From positions 620,001 to 684,000 of the forward strand of contig CAWBXD010000011.1 of NCBI GenBank assembly GCA_963792705.1: 64,000 bases of DNA, given 5' to 3'. The stretch is from JBBQVS01 sp963792705. GTDB lineage: Bacteria; Chloroflexota; Ktedonobacteria; Ktedonobacterales; Ktedonobacteraceae. Position numbers and translations under genes: made by a program. Positions within the stretch are counted from its first letter, which is position 1, and each line of letters begins with the position of its first letter. Positions 1-8,668 of the stretch are shown here, in pieces. A model generated the notes under the pieces. It was given only the letters and a program-made list of their open reading frames with translations, was not told where the DNA came from and made no database searches.

Positions 1-2
1 TG

Positions 3-488
3 TTGACCAATCCTGAATTGCTGATTTTGGATGAGCCGACGAGTGGGCTGGACCCGCGTAGTCAGTGGGAGGTACGGCAGATTGTGGCGGGGCTACGGAA
101 AGAGGGCAAGACGATTTTGTTGTGCTCACACTATCTGTCCGAGGTAGAGGCTTTATGTGACTCCGTATGTATTCTGCGACGTGGGCAACTCATCTTGAGT
201 GGAACAGTGGCGGATCTGTTGCATTCACAGGGGATTGTCGAGATTGTGCTGGCACATGACCAGAATGCGGACAAGATTGTGACACAGTTAGGCATTACAG
301 AGCATGTGATAGAGACGCAGGGCAATGTGTTACGCATGGTGGATACCGAACAGGCGAATGTGCTGGCGCGCCTTGTTCAGACAAATATTGCGATTATGTC
401 GCTGACACCTGTGAACCGCACGTTGGAAGAGGTGTATGTGCGAACGACACAGGCGAGCGATAATGCTGCGGCTCTACAAACATTGTAG
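3..488 (+). CDS. ABC transporter ATP-binding protein, C-terminal part
   Basis: This is the C-terminal 161 residues of an ABC ATPase cut by the window edge. The Walker B and D-loop region (LLILDEPTSGLDP) is at the start and the H-loop (CSHYLSEVE) follows about 35 residues later. The Walker A and signature motifs must lie upstream of the window. The tail after the H-loop resembles the C-terminal domain of drug, antibiotic or Na+ exporter ATPases. The gene ends 14 bases before the permease gene, so the two probably form one exporter. The substrate cannot be told. Confidence 0.9.
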   Translation: MTNPELLILDEPTSGLDPRSQWEVRQIVAGLRKEGKTILLCSHYLSEVEALCDSVCILRRGQLILSGTVADLLHSQGIVEIVLAHDQNADKIVTQLGITEHVIETQGNVLRMVDTEQANVLARLVQTNIAIMSLTPVNRTLEEVYVRTTQASDNAAALQTL

Positions 489-502
489 TGAAGGAAGGAT
501 AT

Positions 503-1297
503 ATGGATACAACTACAATTCAAACTCATACGTCGCCCAACACGTTTACACGATTTTGGCGGGTACCTACGTTAGTGGTGGCGCGTTTTACGTTGCGTAG
601 CTATGTGAGAAGTGGCTGGATATTGGGCGATATTGTTTTTGTGTGGCTGGCCTATGCTATCTTTTATTTAGAGTTTGGGGGCAATGTCTCATACTTCTTT
701 GGCACGGCTGGTGAGGCTTTAGGGGTGTTGTCTGTTTTGAGTGCCATTGTGATGACGCAAAGGGCGATGAGCGCAAGAGTGTATTTGCCCTTGGCACGAC
801 TTACGTCACGCTCGGCGTATGTGCGCGGTGTTATCCTTGCCGCAAGTGTGCTACGCGTTCCTGCGTTTTTGCTGTTAATGATTTTAGCGATGAGCTTTCA
901 TCAATATAGTCCACCTGCATGCAATCCTACGTGTATCGCTGATGCGACATTTAGTGGTATGACAATTGGGGGAATAGGGTTGCTGGTTAATTGTTGTATT
1001 CTTGTTGCGTTAACGGTAGTGCTGTCGATACCAGTGGCGACACGGCGTATACAAATTATTTTTCTCGCGTGGCTTGCGCTGGTGTTGTACACAAACACGA
1101 GCGATAATATTGTAGCGACATATTTTTCTTGGGTGCGTATTCCACTTGCTCCTCTAGCTGTCTGTTACAATCTTGGTACAACGGGGATTGTTGGGTGGTA
1201 TAATTTTGCGATGTTTGTTGCGGCGATAGGGTATGTTGTTGGACTGACTGTGTTAGCAGAATTTTTGTTACGTAAGCGCGATTTGATTCTTCTGTAG
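503..1297 (+). CDS. ABC transporter permease, six-helix membrane protein
   Basis: A hydrophobic protein of 264 residues with about six membrane segments, directly after an ABC ATPase gene, and so probably the membrane half of that exporter. An in-frame GTG lies at 488, but the ATG at 503 is preceded by AAGGAAGG and is the better start. No specific permease family motif was recognised. The stop codon TAG (1295-1297) is made of the first bases of a GTAGGGACC repeat, so the repeat appears to have set the end of the reading frame. Confidence 0.75.
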   Translation: MDTTTIQTHTSPNTFTRFWRVPTLVVARFTLRSYVRSGWILGDIVFVWLAYAIFYLEFGGNVSYFFGTAGEALGVLSVLSAIVMTQRAMSARVYLPLARLTSRSAYVRGVILAASVLRVPAFLLLMILAMSFHQYSPPACNPTCIADATFSGMTIGGIGLLVNCCILVALTVVLSIPVATRRIQIIFLAWLALVLYTNTSDNIVATYFSWVRIPLAPLAVCYNLGTTGIVGWYNFAMFVAAIGYVVGLTVLAEFLLRKRDLILL

Positions 1298-1505
1298 GGA
1301 CCGATTCATCGCGTCCTGGTCCCCTAATCAACCAGGTCACAAAGAATGACGAATATTTCGACACCTTGCCGACATTCATGGTTGGCACAAGAACGCGATT
1401 ATGCTGTTTTACCAAATAATCAGGATATGGTGCCTGTAGGGACCGATTTATCACGTCCTTCTCGGCCGTTGATTGCCACGAGGACGTGATAAATCGGTCC
1501 CTACA
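1294..1505. repeat. GTAGGGACC inverted repeat, copy 1 (two left arms, one right arm)
   Basis: A left arm starts at 1294, a second left arm at 1435-1458, and the right arm is at 1482-1505. The 1435/1482 arms are perfect 24-bp inverted repeats around a 23-base loop. Their variable core reads GATTTATCACGTCC on the left and its exact complement on the right. The arm at 1294 carries the commoner core GATTCATCGCGTCC and pairs less well. No gene is visible between 1298 and 1576 apart from this element. Confidence 0.85.
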
Positions 1506-1576
1506 GCTATCCCTACTAATTTGTAAAACACCATCATCGGTCTCTACAGATATTTATGTTAATTGGTTAAAACACA

Positions 1577-3238
1577 TTATTCAACACTGCTACTTCGATA
1601 CACCTCAAATGAGGAATACACTCGTATGTGTTTGTTCGCGATCACAATCTTCTGCGTAACAAAAGACGTGTCAACGAACGCTAAGGGTTTATCTTTCATC
1701 AGTTTGCCATGTAGCGACTGAATAGGCTTGGTATCGTTTGCGCCAAAAGGCTTTCCATGTACGAGGCGTAGCATCTGTGACCATGTACCCCATGCGGCAC
1801 GCCCATCGAACGGTAGACCATCAAAAAAGTGTGCAAGGTAACGTCCTAGCACAAAGATGTAGACATTCTGCGCCTTGAGTCGCTTCACCTGCACTAAGTC
1901 GAGCCTGCCCAGGAGCGCGTTAGATCCATTGCGTTTTACCCATTCGCTAGAAGCAATCATTTGTTTGCTAGCATTGTAAAAGTAGTCGCGTTGCCTTATA
2001 CGCTCTTGCAATGAGTAGGCAAAGGGGTCTTGTGACTTGAGTTCAAACAAGGCTAAGGCACCCGTTTTGCGATCAAAAATCAGTGCATCTACGTCTGTTG
2101 TAAGAGTTCCCTTTGGGCCTCGCAATTCCACATGTCCAACACTTTTGACAAAGCGCTTATCCGCGAAGAGAGCATATATATCCTGGCGAAAGACCTCTTC
2201 CCGTAACTGTGAGGCTGTATGATACTCCTCCGAGTATTTCCGTTTCAACTCACGTATCAGAAAAAACAGTGGATAGGTAAGTAAGCCTTCCAGTGATGCG
2301 ACACGATGTTGATCGTCAAGACGTATAAGGGGAGGCGTAGGTACATTTTTTGTCGAAGTGTGATACAAGATATTCTCAGCATCGAGGGTGTATACATTCA
2401 ACGCAAGACACACTGTCTCATAGTCTAGCATTAGTACTGTTGCAACCGCCTTTATGAGCAAAGTATCATTATACGGCTCTACAACATATGGCTTGCGCGC
2501 GAAGGAACATACATCAACGTGTTTCAAGGCTAAACCAATCAGCACGGCAAGCACATTTCGATAGACCTCAAATGTGCAGCCTCCGATACGTGTAGAAGCG
2601 AGATAAGTAGTAAAAGCAGGCATGCACTTAACGTATAGCATACCGAGACGGTGATAGTAATCGTCAATTGCTTGCGTCATTTTATAAAGATCGGATGGTT
2701 GCCCATTCCACTGCTCCCCAAAATCTACAAGCTGTTGTTGAATAGAGACTTTCTCAGTCTGAAGCTCACATATCTCAGTCGCATATGTCTTTTTGAGAAA
2801 ATCTGCCCACTTCACAATGTCCTCATGTTCACGCCATTCTGTAGGCATCTTCTTGTTGGCAACCCAGACATTGTAGTTAGCATCGTTGTCTTGCTGCATA
2901 TGCATGAAGCCGATATCACAGTAGCCAAGCACACGCTCTGCCTCGCTCAAGCGAGCACACGCTTGTAGTGTGGAGTCAGCCCATGTGTCAAGGATATCAA
3001 TTGGTGTATCTACACGGCTCTGCGCTGTTGAGAAACTCGATGAGAGTGCTTCTTGCAGACCAGTTGGAGATACATGATATACAGTGCTATTATGTTGCGC
3101 TTCAAGATAATCCCTGTTATTAGCACGGACAAGGGCAAGTAAAGCTTGTGGTCTATCTGTAGGAAATGTCTGTTGTAAAGATGCGTGTTGTTCTTTCAGC
3201 AGTTGGCGTAACTGCTTTTGTTTAGAAGAGAAATGCAT
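1577..3238 (-). CDS. Uncharacterised protein with a PD-(D/E)XK-like nuclease signature
   Basis: A protein of 553 residues that I cannot name. Near residues 383-400 it has DVDALIFDRKTGALALFELK, an Asp followed about 15 residues later by E-x-K after a hydrophobic strand. This is the pattern of PD-(D/E)XK nuclease folds, including restriction-like enzymes. The first two thirds match nothing I know. The ATG at 3238 is preceded by AGGAG at 8 bases. The open frame continues upstream to 3517, but that extension has no comparable ribosome binding site. There is no methyltransferase or other defence gene beside it, so a defence role is only a guess. Confidence 0.6.
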   Translation of the reverse strand: MHFSSKQKQLRQLLKEQHASLQQTFPTDRPQALLALVRANNRDYLEAQHNSTVYHVSPTGLQEALSSSFSTAQSRVDTPIDILDTWADSTLQACARLSEAERVLGYCDIGFMHMQQDNDANYNVWVANKKMPTEWREHEDIVKWADFLKKTYATEICELQTEKVSIQQQLVDFGEQWNGQPSDLYKMTQAIDDYYHRLGMLYVKCMPAFTTYLASTRIGGCTFEVYRNVLAVLIGLALKHVDVCSFARKPYVVEPYNDTLLIKAVATVLMLDYETVCLALNVYTLDAENILYHTSTKNVPTPPLIRLDDQHRVASLEGLLTYPLFFLIRELKRKYSEEYHTASQLREEVFRQDIYALFADKRFVKSVGHVELRGPKGTLTTDVDALIFDRKTGALALFELKSQDPFAYSLQERIRQRDYFYNASKQMIASSEWVKRNGSNALLGRLDLVQVKRLKAQNVYIFVLGRYLAHFFDGLPFDGRAAWGTWSQMLRLVHGKPFGANDTKPIQSLHGKLMKDKPLAFVDTSFVTQKIVIANKHIRVYSSFEVYRSSSVE

Positions 3239-3610
3239 GATCTTCACTCCTGTGTGCGTGTGTGAGGAAAAGGGAACAATTAAGTAAGACCGACGGCAAA
3301 CAGAATTGTCTAGCGGTTGTTTGAGTAAAACAGATGTGTTCAGATTATGTTCCCTAGCACACTGGTGAAGACATGTAAGCGCGATACCTCCTGTACGTGA
3401 TACTGAAACTATACCATGTGAATTGGAAAACAAGAAGAGATGATTAATATGCTTCTCGCGCAAAATATGGTTTAACAGATAATTAGGGCGCATCGGTACC
3501 AATTTGTTCATTTGCATAATTGGTCCCTACACAATAACATATAAGATATGCGACAATACTACAGGAGCGTTTTCGCTCAAGATAGATAGAATTAGAGGAG
3601 ACAAAGATAT
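3239..3610. other. Intergenic region with a half copy of the GTAGGGACC repeat
   Basis: The region between the divergent nuclease-like and dienelactone hydrolase genes. Positions 3239-3517 stay open in the frame of the minus-strand gene but look like an upstream leader rather than coding sequence. A right-arm remnant (ATTGGTCCCTAC) lies at about 3519-3530. No other structure was found. Confidence 0.5.
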
Positions 3611-4387
3611 ATGTGTTATGACGATAATGCACGTCCACCAATTCAACCAGGAGAGAGCGGCTCTGCTCGTGGAGAAGATCTTGTGTTGACGGCTGCCGAT
3701 GGCAACAAGTTCGCAGCGTTTGCGGCGCATCCGAGCAAGCCGACGGGATCGCAGATTGTAATTTATCCTGATGTGCGTGGCCTACATCAGTTTTACAAGG
3801 AGCTGGCGTTGCGCTTTGCTGAGGTGGGTATCGCGGCGGTGGCGATGGATTATTTTGGACGTACAGCCGGCTTGACAGGACGCGACGACTCGTTCGAGTT
3901 CATGCCTCATGTGCAACAATTACGCTTGCCGACGGTCTTTGCAGACGCAAAAGCATGTCTTGCTCATCTTAAAAGCATGACTAGCTCATCTGATGCAGCG
4001 TTTACTGTTGGTTTTTGCCTGGGTGGAAGTATGTCGCTTTACACGGGAACAGAGGACATGGGTCTGACAGGTGTTATCGGCTTCTACGCTGGCTTGAGTC
4101 GTAAGTTTGATGAGCAGAAGGGAACTCCAATTGAGGCTGCCGACAAGATCAAGGTGCCTGTACTTGGTCTGTTTGGTGGCAACGATCCTAACATTCCAGC
4201 GGAGCAGGTGCAGCAGCTTGACGAGCAACTGGATAAGGCAGGAGTACAACACTCGATTATCACCTATCCGGGCGCGCCACACAGTTTCTTTGACCGTAAA
4301 GCTACCGAGTTTGCGAAAGAGTCTGCGGACGCATGGGAGCGTATCTTAGGGTTTATCGGAGAACAAAGTCAGGTGGTTCCTTCATAA
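3611..4387 (+). CDS. Dienelactone hydrolase family protein
   Basis: An alpha/beta hydrolase of 258 residues, near the usual length of the dienelactone hydrolase family. The nucleophile is Cys136 in GFCLGG, as in carboxymethylenebutenolidase. The Asp is in GGNDPNIP and the His in PHSFFD, so the full Cys-Asp-His triad is present. The start at 3611 is preceded by AGAGGAG. It stands alone, with no aromatic-degradation genes nearby, so the substrate is open. A strong hairpin follows the stop codon directly. Confidence 0.88.
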   Translation: MCYDDNARPPIQPGESGSARGEDLVLTAADGNKFAAFAAHPSKPTGSQIVIYPDVRGLHQFYKELALRFAEVGIAAVAMDYFGRTAGLTGRDDSFEFMPHVQQLRLPTVFADAKACLAHLKSMTSSSDAAFTVGFCLGGSMSLYTGTEDMGLTGVIGFYAGLSRKFDEQKGTPIEAADKIKVPVLGLFGGNDPNIPAEQVQQLDEQLDKAGVQHSIITYPGAPHSFFDRKATEFAKESADAWERILGFIGEQSQVVPS

Positions 4388-4454
4388 AAGAAAAGAGAAA
4401 TGTGTGGAGTCAAGGGCATATTGCCCTTGGCTCCACACATTTCTCTTTTCTTTT
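4386..4454. terminator. Long hairpin after the dienelactone hydrolase gene
   Basis: A 33-bp stem with one mismatch and a 3-base loop. Its left arm begins inside the TAA stop codon at 4385-4387. The 3' arm ends in TTTCTTTT, so it should act as an intrinsic terminator on the plus strand. Confidence 0.85.
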
Positions 4455-4524
4455 GTTGACTATTGCATTTTTCCCTCTATTCCACTATACTAGCGGAGTA
4501 CAAACAATAGAGATACTCCAACGG

Positions 4525-4750
4525 TGATGAAGAGGAGTAGCTTATCAGGAATGGCAGAGAGCCGACGGGTGGTGCGAGTCGGTGGTTCGTGATAGGCCAA
4601 GGGCGCTTCGGAGTTGGATTGAATGAGTGGCTTCACAGAGGTGAAGAAGCAGGGTGGAACCGCGCTTCATGCTGTAAGACGTTGTGGCCCAGGCCAGCGC
4701 AAGCATGTGTCGTCCCTGGGCATGAGATGTGCCTGGGGCTTTTTTTATTA
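4525..4750 (+). promoter_or_regulatory. T-box leader of the glycyl-tRNA synthetase gene
   Basis: The segment has the hallmarks of a T-box riboswitch. A GAAGAGGAGTA element begins stem I, AGAGAGCCGACGG and GGTGGTGCGAG follow, and the T-box itself, AGGGTGGAACCGCG, is at 4651-4664. A terminator stem (CCCTGGGCA pairing with TGCCTGGGG, then seven T) ends near 4747. The GGC at 4595-4597, in the context GATAGGC, is a candidate glycine specifier codon by analogy with GAAAGGC in the Geobacillus glyQS T-box. Uncharged tRNA-Gly would be expected to favour the antiterminator. The exact 5' end is not fixed. Confidence 0.9.
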
Positions 4751-4776
4751 CATTCCTTGAAGGAGACCACTCATTT

Positions 4777-6144
4777 ATGACACAAACAGAGAATAAGCCA
4801 GAGGTCAACGATACGCCTCTGGTGCCAATTGAGAAGATTGTATCACTGTGCAAGCGGCGCGGTTTCGTGTATCCCAACTCAGAAATTTATGGTGGCGTCT
4901 CAGGTATCTACGACTTTGGGCCTATGGGCGTCGAGTTTCGTAACAATATCCGTCGCTACTGGTGGTGGTCGATGGTGCAAAACCACGACAATGTGCTGGG
5001 TATCGAGGGTGCTATCATCACTCATCCTCGTGTGTGGGAGGCGAGCGGACACGTCGAGAACTTCGTTGATAAGCTTGTGGATTGCAAAAAGTGCAAGCGA
5101 CGTTTCCGCGTCGATCATCTTGAGCCAGAAAATCTTGAGCAACATAAGTGTCCGGTGTGCGGTGGCGAATTGACCTCCGAGCCACGCGTCTTTAACCTGT
5201 TGATGGAAACGTATCTCGGCGTGGTCGAGGGCGACCGCATGAAGACCTATCTACGCGGTGAGGCATGCCAGGACATTTACCTGGATTATGATAACGTGCT
5301 CAAGTCATCACGTGTGCAGGTGCCATTTGGTATCTGTCAGATTGGTAAAGCCTTCCGTAACGAGGTGACGCCGGGCAATTTCCTGTTTCGTCAGCGCGAG
5401 TTTGAGCAGTGGGACCTACAATTCTTCGTGCATCCAGACGAGATGCAGAAGTGGTTTGATTACTGGAAAGAGTTCCGCTACAACTGGTACACGAGTATTA
5501 TCAACCACAAGGACCGCATCCATTTCCGTGAGCATGCGCCGGACGAGTTGGCGCACTATGCCAAGCAAGCGTTCGATATCGAGTACAAGACCATTCTCGG
5601 CTGGCAGGAGTGGGAAGGTATTCACTGGCGCCAGGATTGGGACCTCTCGCGGCATAGTCAGTATAGTGGACAAGACTTGAGCTATACTGACCCGAATACG
5701 AAGGAGCGTTATATTCCCTGGATCGTTGAAACCTCTGGTGGTGTAGATCGTACATTCCTCAACTTGTTGCTTGATGCATATGAGGAAGAGCCTGACCCGT
5801 CTGGCAAGGAACCGCGTACCGTGTTGCGCCTGAACCCCATGCTCGCTCCGGTAAAGGTGGCAGTGTTGCCTTTGCAGAAAAACAAGGAAGAACTGGTGAC
5901 AACGGCAAAAGGTATTCACAAGCAACTGCAACGCTTGATGGTATCGCAGTACGATGATGTCCAGAATATTGGACGCCGCTATCGTCGTCAAGACGAGATT
6001 GGGACGCCATATTGTGTCACCATCGACTTCCAGACTTTGGACGATCAGACGGTCACAATCCGCGAACGTGACCGCATGACACAAGAACGTATCGCAATCA
6101 GCGAGCTACCAATGTACCTATTGGAGCGCGTGAGCTTTAAGTAA
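4777..6144 (+). CDS. glyS: Glycyl-tRNA synthetase, homodimeric type
   Basis: A class II aminoacyl-tRNA synthetase that charges tRNA-Gly. The 455-residue length and single chain fit the alpha2 (GlyQS-type) enzyme. Near residue 15 are VSLCKRRGFVYPNSEIYGG and GIYDFGP, typical of this family. A CxxC pair with a second CPVC pair lies near residues 105-135 and may bind zinc. Motif 2 (FRNEVTPGNFLFRQREFEQ) and the C-terminal anticodon-binding domain are present. The ATG at 4777 is preceded by AAGGAG. The ORF opens upstream into the T-box terminator, which is leader and not coding. Expression is probably T-box controlled. Confidence 0.97.
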   Translation: MTQTENKPEVNDTPLVPIEKIVSLCKRRGFVYPNSEIYGGVSGIYDFGPMGVEFRNNIRRYWWWSMVQNHDNVLGIEGAIITHPRVWEASGHVENFVDKLVDCKKCKRRFRVDHLEPENLEQHKCPVCGGELTSEPRVFNLLMETYLGVVEGDRMKTYLRGEACQDIYLDYDNVLKSSRVQVPFGICQIGKAFRNEVTPGNFLFRQREFEQWDLQFFVHPDEMQKWFDYWKEFRYNWYTSIINHKDRIHFREHAPDELAHYAKQAFDIEYKTILGWQEWEGIHWRQDWDLSRHSQYSGQDLSYTDPNTKERYIPWIVETSGGVDRTFLNLLLDAYEEEPDPSGKEPRTVLRLNPMLAPVKVAVLPLQKNKEELVTTAKGIHKQLQRLMVSQYDDVQNIGRRYRRQDEIGTPYCVTIDFQTLDDQTVTIRERDRMTQERIAISELPMYLLERVSFK

Positions 6145-6155
6145 AGAAAAATAAA

Positions 6156-6202
6156 GACAAGAAGGACGTTGATGATAAATTACCATCAACGTCCTTCTTG
6201 TC
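6156..6202. terminator. Hairpin after glyS
   Basis: A perfect 19-bp stem (GACAAGAAGGACGTTGATG and its complement) with a 9-base loop, starting 11 bases after the glyS stop. The T-run is weak on the plus strand. Confidence 0.75.
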
Positions 6203-6285
6203 TTCACGTACTGTGCCTTTTACGTGGTTAGGTTCGTCTGGTATAGTGATAGAAAGATATCAACATTTAAGAGGACATATTCAGT

Positions 6286-7299
6286 ATGACAACTATAACT
6301 TCTTATAATATTCTGGCTGGTGGCTATGATTTGCATAGGAATGGCACGGCACATCGTACTCAGCAGCTCACAACTATAATTCGCTCCACACATCCTGATA
6401 TTGTGGGATTAGCCGAGGCAATTAACCCACTGGTAGCACAACGTCCACTCATTATTGAGCAGATTGCCAACGAGTTGGGGATGCAATTAGTGATGGGAAG
6501 TGAGCCAACACATTATCATGATTATCAGACAGCATTAATGACGAAGCTTCCTATTGTGTATAAGAAATTGCACTCTCGACCTGGGGTACTGACGAGGCCA
6601 CTTTTAGAGGTATGTGTAGAAGAGGCAAATGGAGAGCACCTTGTAGTGTTTATCGCACACCTCGCGGCCGCATTCAGTCATGGCTGGGCTGGAAATGCAA
6701 TTCGTATGCGTGAGGTACGCGAAATACTCACTATTCTAGCTCAAGTACAGGATAAGCCGCATGTTATTATGGGCGACTTTAACTCAATGGCACCCGGCGA
6801 CCCTTTTAAAGCAAGCTTCTTGCTGCGCTATGTGGTTCAAATGGATTACAAACGGCGAACGTTTGGTGCGGTCGATGGACACCCACATCTCAATTTTGTT
6901 GTACCAGGACCACTACGTTTTCTCAATCCCCTACTACGTATTATTCCCAAGAGTACGATATTATGCAACTTGTTTGATTTCGCGGCCTCGCTTTACGCGC
7001 CACGCGGTACAATAGCGTTGTTGCAGGATGCAGGCTATGTCGATAGCTATCGACGAGTTCATCCTCGTGACTTCGGGTTTACCTGTCCATCGGCAGCACC
7101 TGCTGGCCGTATTGACTTCATCTTTGCTAATCCCGTTTTAGCTGAGCGATTAGAGACATGCTATACCGTTGTTGATGGTGAGGGTATGGCAGGAAGTCAA
7201 GCAAGCGATCACCTAGCTGTTTCAGCAACTTTTTGCCCAGTAGCGACAAAAAGCAACCCCTACGGGGTAGACGCTGCACTTGCAGCGTCTACCCCGTAG
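6286..7299 (+). CDS. Endonuclease/exonuclease/phosphatase family protein
   Basis: A protein of 337 residues of the EEP superfamily, which cleaves phosphodiester or phosphate ester bonds with a metal ion. It starts with the family's S-YNIL element. The Glu of VGLAEAIN, the MGDFNS motif near residues 163-168 and the C-terminal SDHLAV motif are the expected metal and catalytic residues. Substrate could be nucleic acid, lipid or sugar phosphate. The last dozen or so codons lie inside a terminator hairpin shared with dnaJ, so the tail (roughly NPYGVDAALAASTP) is probably dictated by RNA structure. Confidence 0.85.
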   Translation: MTTITSYNILAGGYDLHRNGTAHRTQQLTTIIRSTHPDIVGLAEAINPLVAQRPLIIEQIANELGMQLVMGSEPTHYHDYQTALMTKLPIVYKKLHSRPGVLTRPLLEVCVEEANGEHLVVFIAHLAAAFSHGWAGNAIRMREVREILTILAQVQDKPHVIMGDFNSMAPGDPFKASFLLRYVVQMDYKRRTFGAVDGHPHLNFVVPGPLRFLNPLLRIIPKSTILCNLFDFAASLYAPRGTIALLQDAGYVDSYRRVHPRDFGFTCPSAAPAGRIDFIFANPVLAERLETCYTVVDGEGMAGSQASDHLAVSATFCPVATKSNPYGVDAALAASTP

Positions 7300-7313
7300 G
7301 GGTTGCTTTTTGT
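7246..7313. terminator. Bidirectional terminator overlapping the EEP coding end
   Basis: A stem of about 33 bp with a 2-base loop lies between convergent genes. It has five A on the left and five T on the right, so it can terminate both strands. It contains the last codons and stop (7297-7299) of the upstream gene and touches the dnaJ stop codon (7313-7315). Confidence 0.9.
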
Positions 7314-8461
7314 TATTGAAACACATCCTTGGTCTTGTCGAAGAGATTGCGAAAGATGTTTTTGTCATTCTGCTCGGTCTGTTCGCGCTCAAGCCGTGCG
7401 AACTCTTCGAGCAGATGTTTCTGCTCTGGTGTCATGTTTGTCGGTGTTACAACCTTGACCTGCACATGCTGATCGCCACGCGCACTACTGTGGACAACAG
7501 GTACACCCATGCCCTTAAGACGGAATGAGCGTCCACTCTGTGTACCGGGTGGAATCTTGAGTGGAGTCGTCTTATTGTCAATGGTTGGCACTTCAACCTC
7601 ATCACCAAGCGCGGCCTGGGCAAAGCTCACAGGTAGCTCGTAGGCAATGTCGTTGCCTTGACGTTTAAAGAATGGATGAGGCTTGACGGTAAGAATGACA
7701 TACAGATTGCCAGGGGTACCACCACGCGCACTTACTTCGCCTTCGCCAGTCACGCGAACGTTGATGCCATCATCGACGCCTGCAGGGATATTGACTACAA
7801 CACGTCGGTTGTTCCGCACACGTCCTTGACCGCGACACTTTTCACAGGGGGTAGTAATAATCTTACCTTCGCCTCGGCAGCGTTCGCACATAGTCACGTT
7901 GACAAATTGACCGAAGATTGATTGCTGCACACGGCGAATCTCGCCCGTTCCCTGACAGGAGGGACAGCGAGAGGTTGATGTGCCGGGTTGCGCTCCACTG
8001 CCACGACAAGAGCCGCATGTCTCCCAGCGCGGAAGTTCGATCTCCTTCTGACAGCCAAATACGGCCTCTTCAAAGGTGATGGTCAAGTCGTAGCGCAGGT
8101 CTGCGCCTCGTTGTGTGGTGGAGCGACGTTGCGTACTGCCGCCCGCCGTTCCCGCGAAGAAGGTTTCAAAGAGGTCATTGATATTGGTGAAGCTGCCAAA
8201 GTCGTTGAAGCCTGCACCTGCGCCCGCGCCATTACCCAAACCTGCATGACCATAGCGATCATAGGCGGCCCGTTTTTGTGTATCGCTAAGAACTTCATAA
8301 GCTTCATTGATTTCGATAAAGCGGCCTTCCGCCTCAGCCTCTTTATTTGCGTCAGGGTGATACTGTTTAGCAAGACGACGAAAGGCTTTCTTCACCTCAT
8401 CCTCGGTTGCGGTGCGCGAGACACCCAATACTTCATAATAGTCGCGTTTATTCGTCGCCAT
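7313..8461 (-). CDS. dnaJ: Chaperone protein DnaJ
   Basis: A type I Hsp40 of 382 residues that stimulates DnaK ATPase and delivers unfolded proteins. The J domain is at residues 1-70 with HPD in KQYHPDANK, followed by a Gly/Phe region. Four zinc motifs of the CxxCxGxG type (CGSCRGSG, CPSCQGTG, CERCRGEG, CEKCRGQG) lie around residues 145-215, then the C-terminal substrate domains. The longer upstream frame lacks support; ATG at 8461 gives the standard MATNKRDYYEVLGV start. It follows dnaK on the same strand but is separated from it by a strong hairpin. Confidence 0.97.
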   Translation of the reverse strand: MATNKRDYYEVLGVSRTATEDEVKKAFRRLAKQYHPDANKEAEAEGRFIEINEAYEVLSDTQKRAAYDRYGHAGLGNGAGAGAGFNDFGSFTNINDLFETFFAGTAGGSTQRRSTTQRGADLRYDLTITFEEAVFGCQKEIELPRWETCGSCRGSGAQPGTSTSRCPSCQGTGEIRRVQQSIFGQFVNVTMCERCRGEGKIITTPCEKCRGQGRVRNNRRVVVNIPAGVDDGINVRVTGEGEVSARGGTPGNLYVILTVKPHPFFKRQGNDIAYELPVSFAQAALGDEVEVPTIDNKTTPLKIPPGTQSGRSFRLKGMGVPVVHSSARGDQHVQVKVVTPTNMTPEQKHLLEEFARLEREQTEQNDKNIFRNLFDKTKDVFQ

Positions 8462-8488
8462 CGCAAGTCCTTTTTCTTCGTACACATG

Positions 8489-8511
8489 GCATGGGGTCTT
8501 GTGACCCATGC
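8489..8511 (-). promoter_or_regulatory. Hairpin in the dnaJ leader
   Basis: An imperfect inverted repeat (GCATGGGTC and GACCCCATGC on the coding strand) about 28 bases upstream of the dnaJ start. It may be an operator or 5' UTR structure. A weak promoter-like TTGCGA-N18-TATCCT lies just upstream of it. Confidence 0.35.
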
Positions 8512-8608
8512 AGTAGGATATATTTGCTACTTATAATCTCGCAAGCATCTTTTATAAGATTACATCAATTAGCAGAGTATACGCAAGAGTGATAGCCCAA
8601 GTAGGGTA

Positions 8609-8665
8609 TACGGGATATGGTATCGTGCAGTTTCCAATGGAAACTGCACGATACCATATCCCGTA
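8609..8665. terminator. Perfect 27-bp hairpin between dnaK and dnaJ
   Basis: Perfect 27-bp arms with a 3-base loop, 4 bases after the dnaK stop on the minus strand. No strong T-run follows, so it may attenuate, or protect the dnaK mRNA 3' end, rather than stop transcription fully. Confidence 0.7.
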
Positions 8666-8668
8666 TGA

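Noticed and set aside
1056..1454. 132-residue minus-strand frame opposite the permease end
   Set aside because: It is antisense to a clear gene and to repeat sequence, with no family similarity.
5416..6084. 222-residue frame antisense to glyS
   Set aside because: A shadow of a strongly coding gene with no ribosome binding site or motif.
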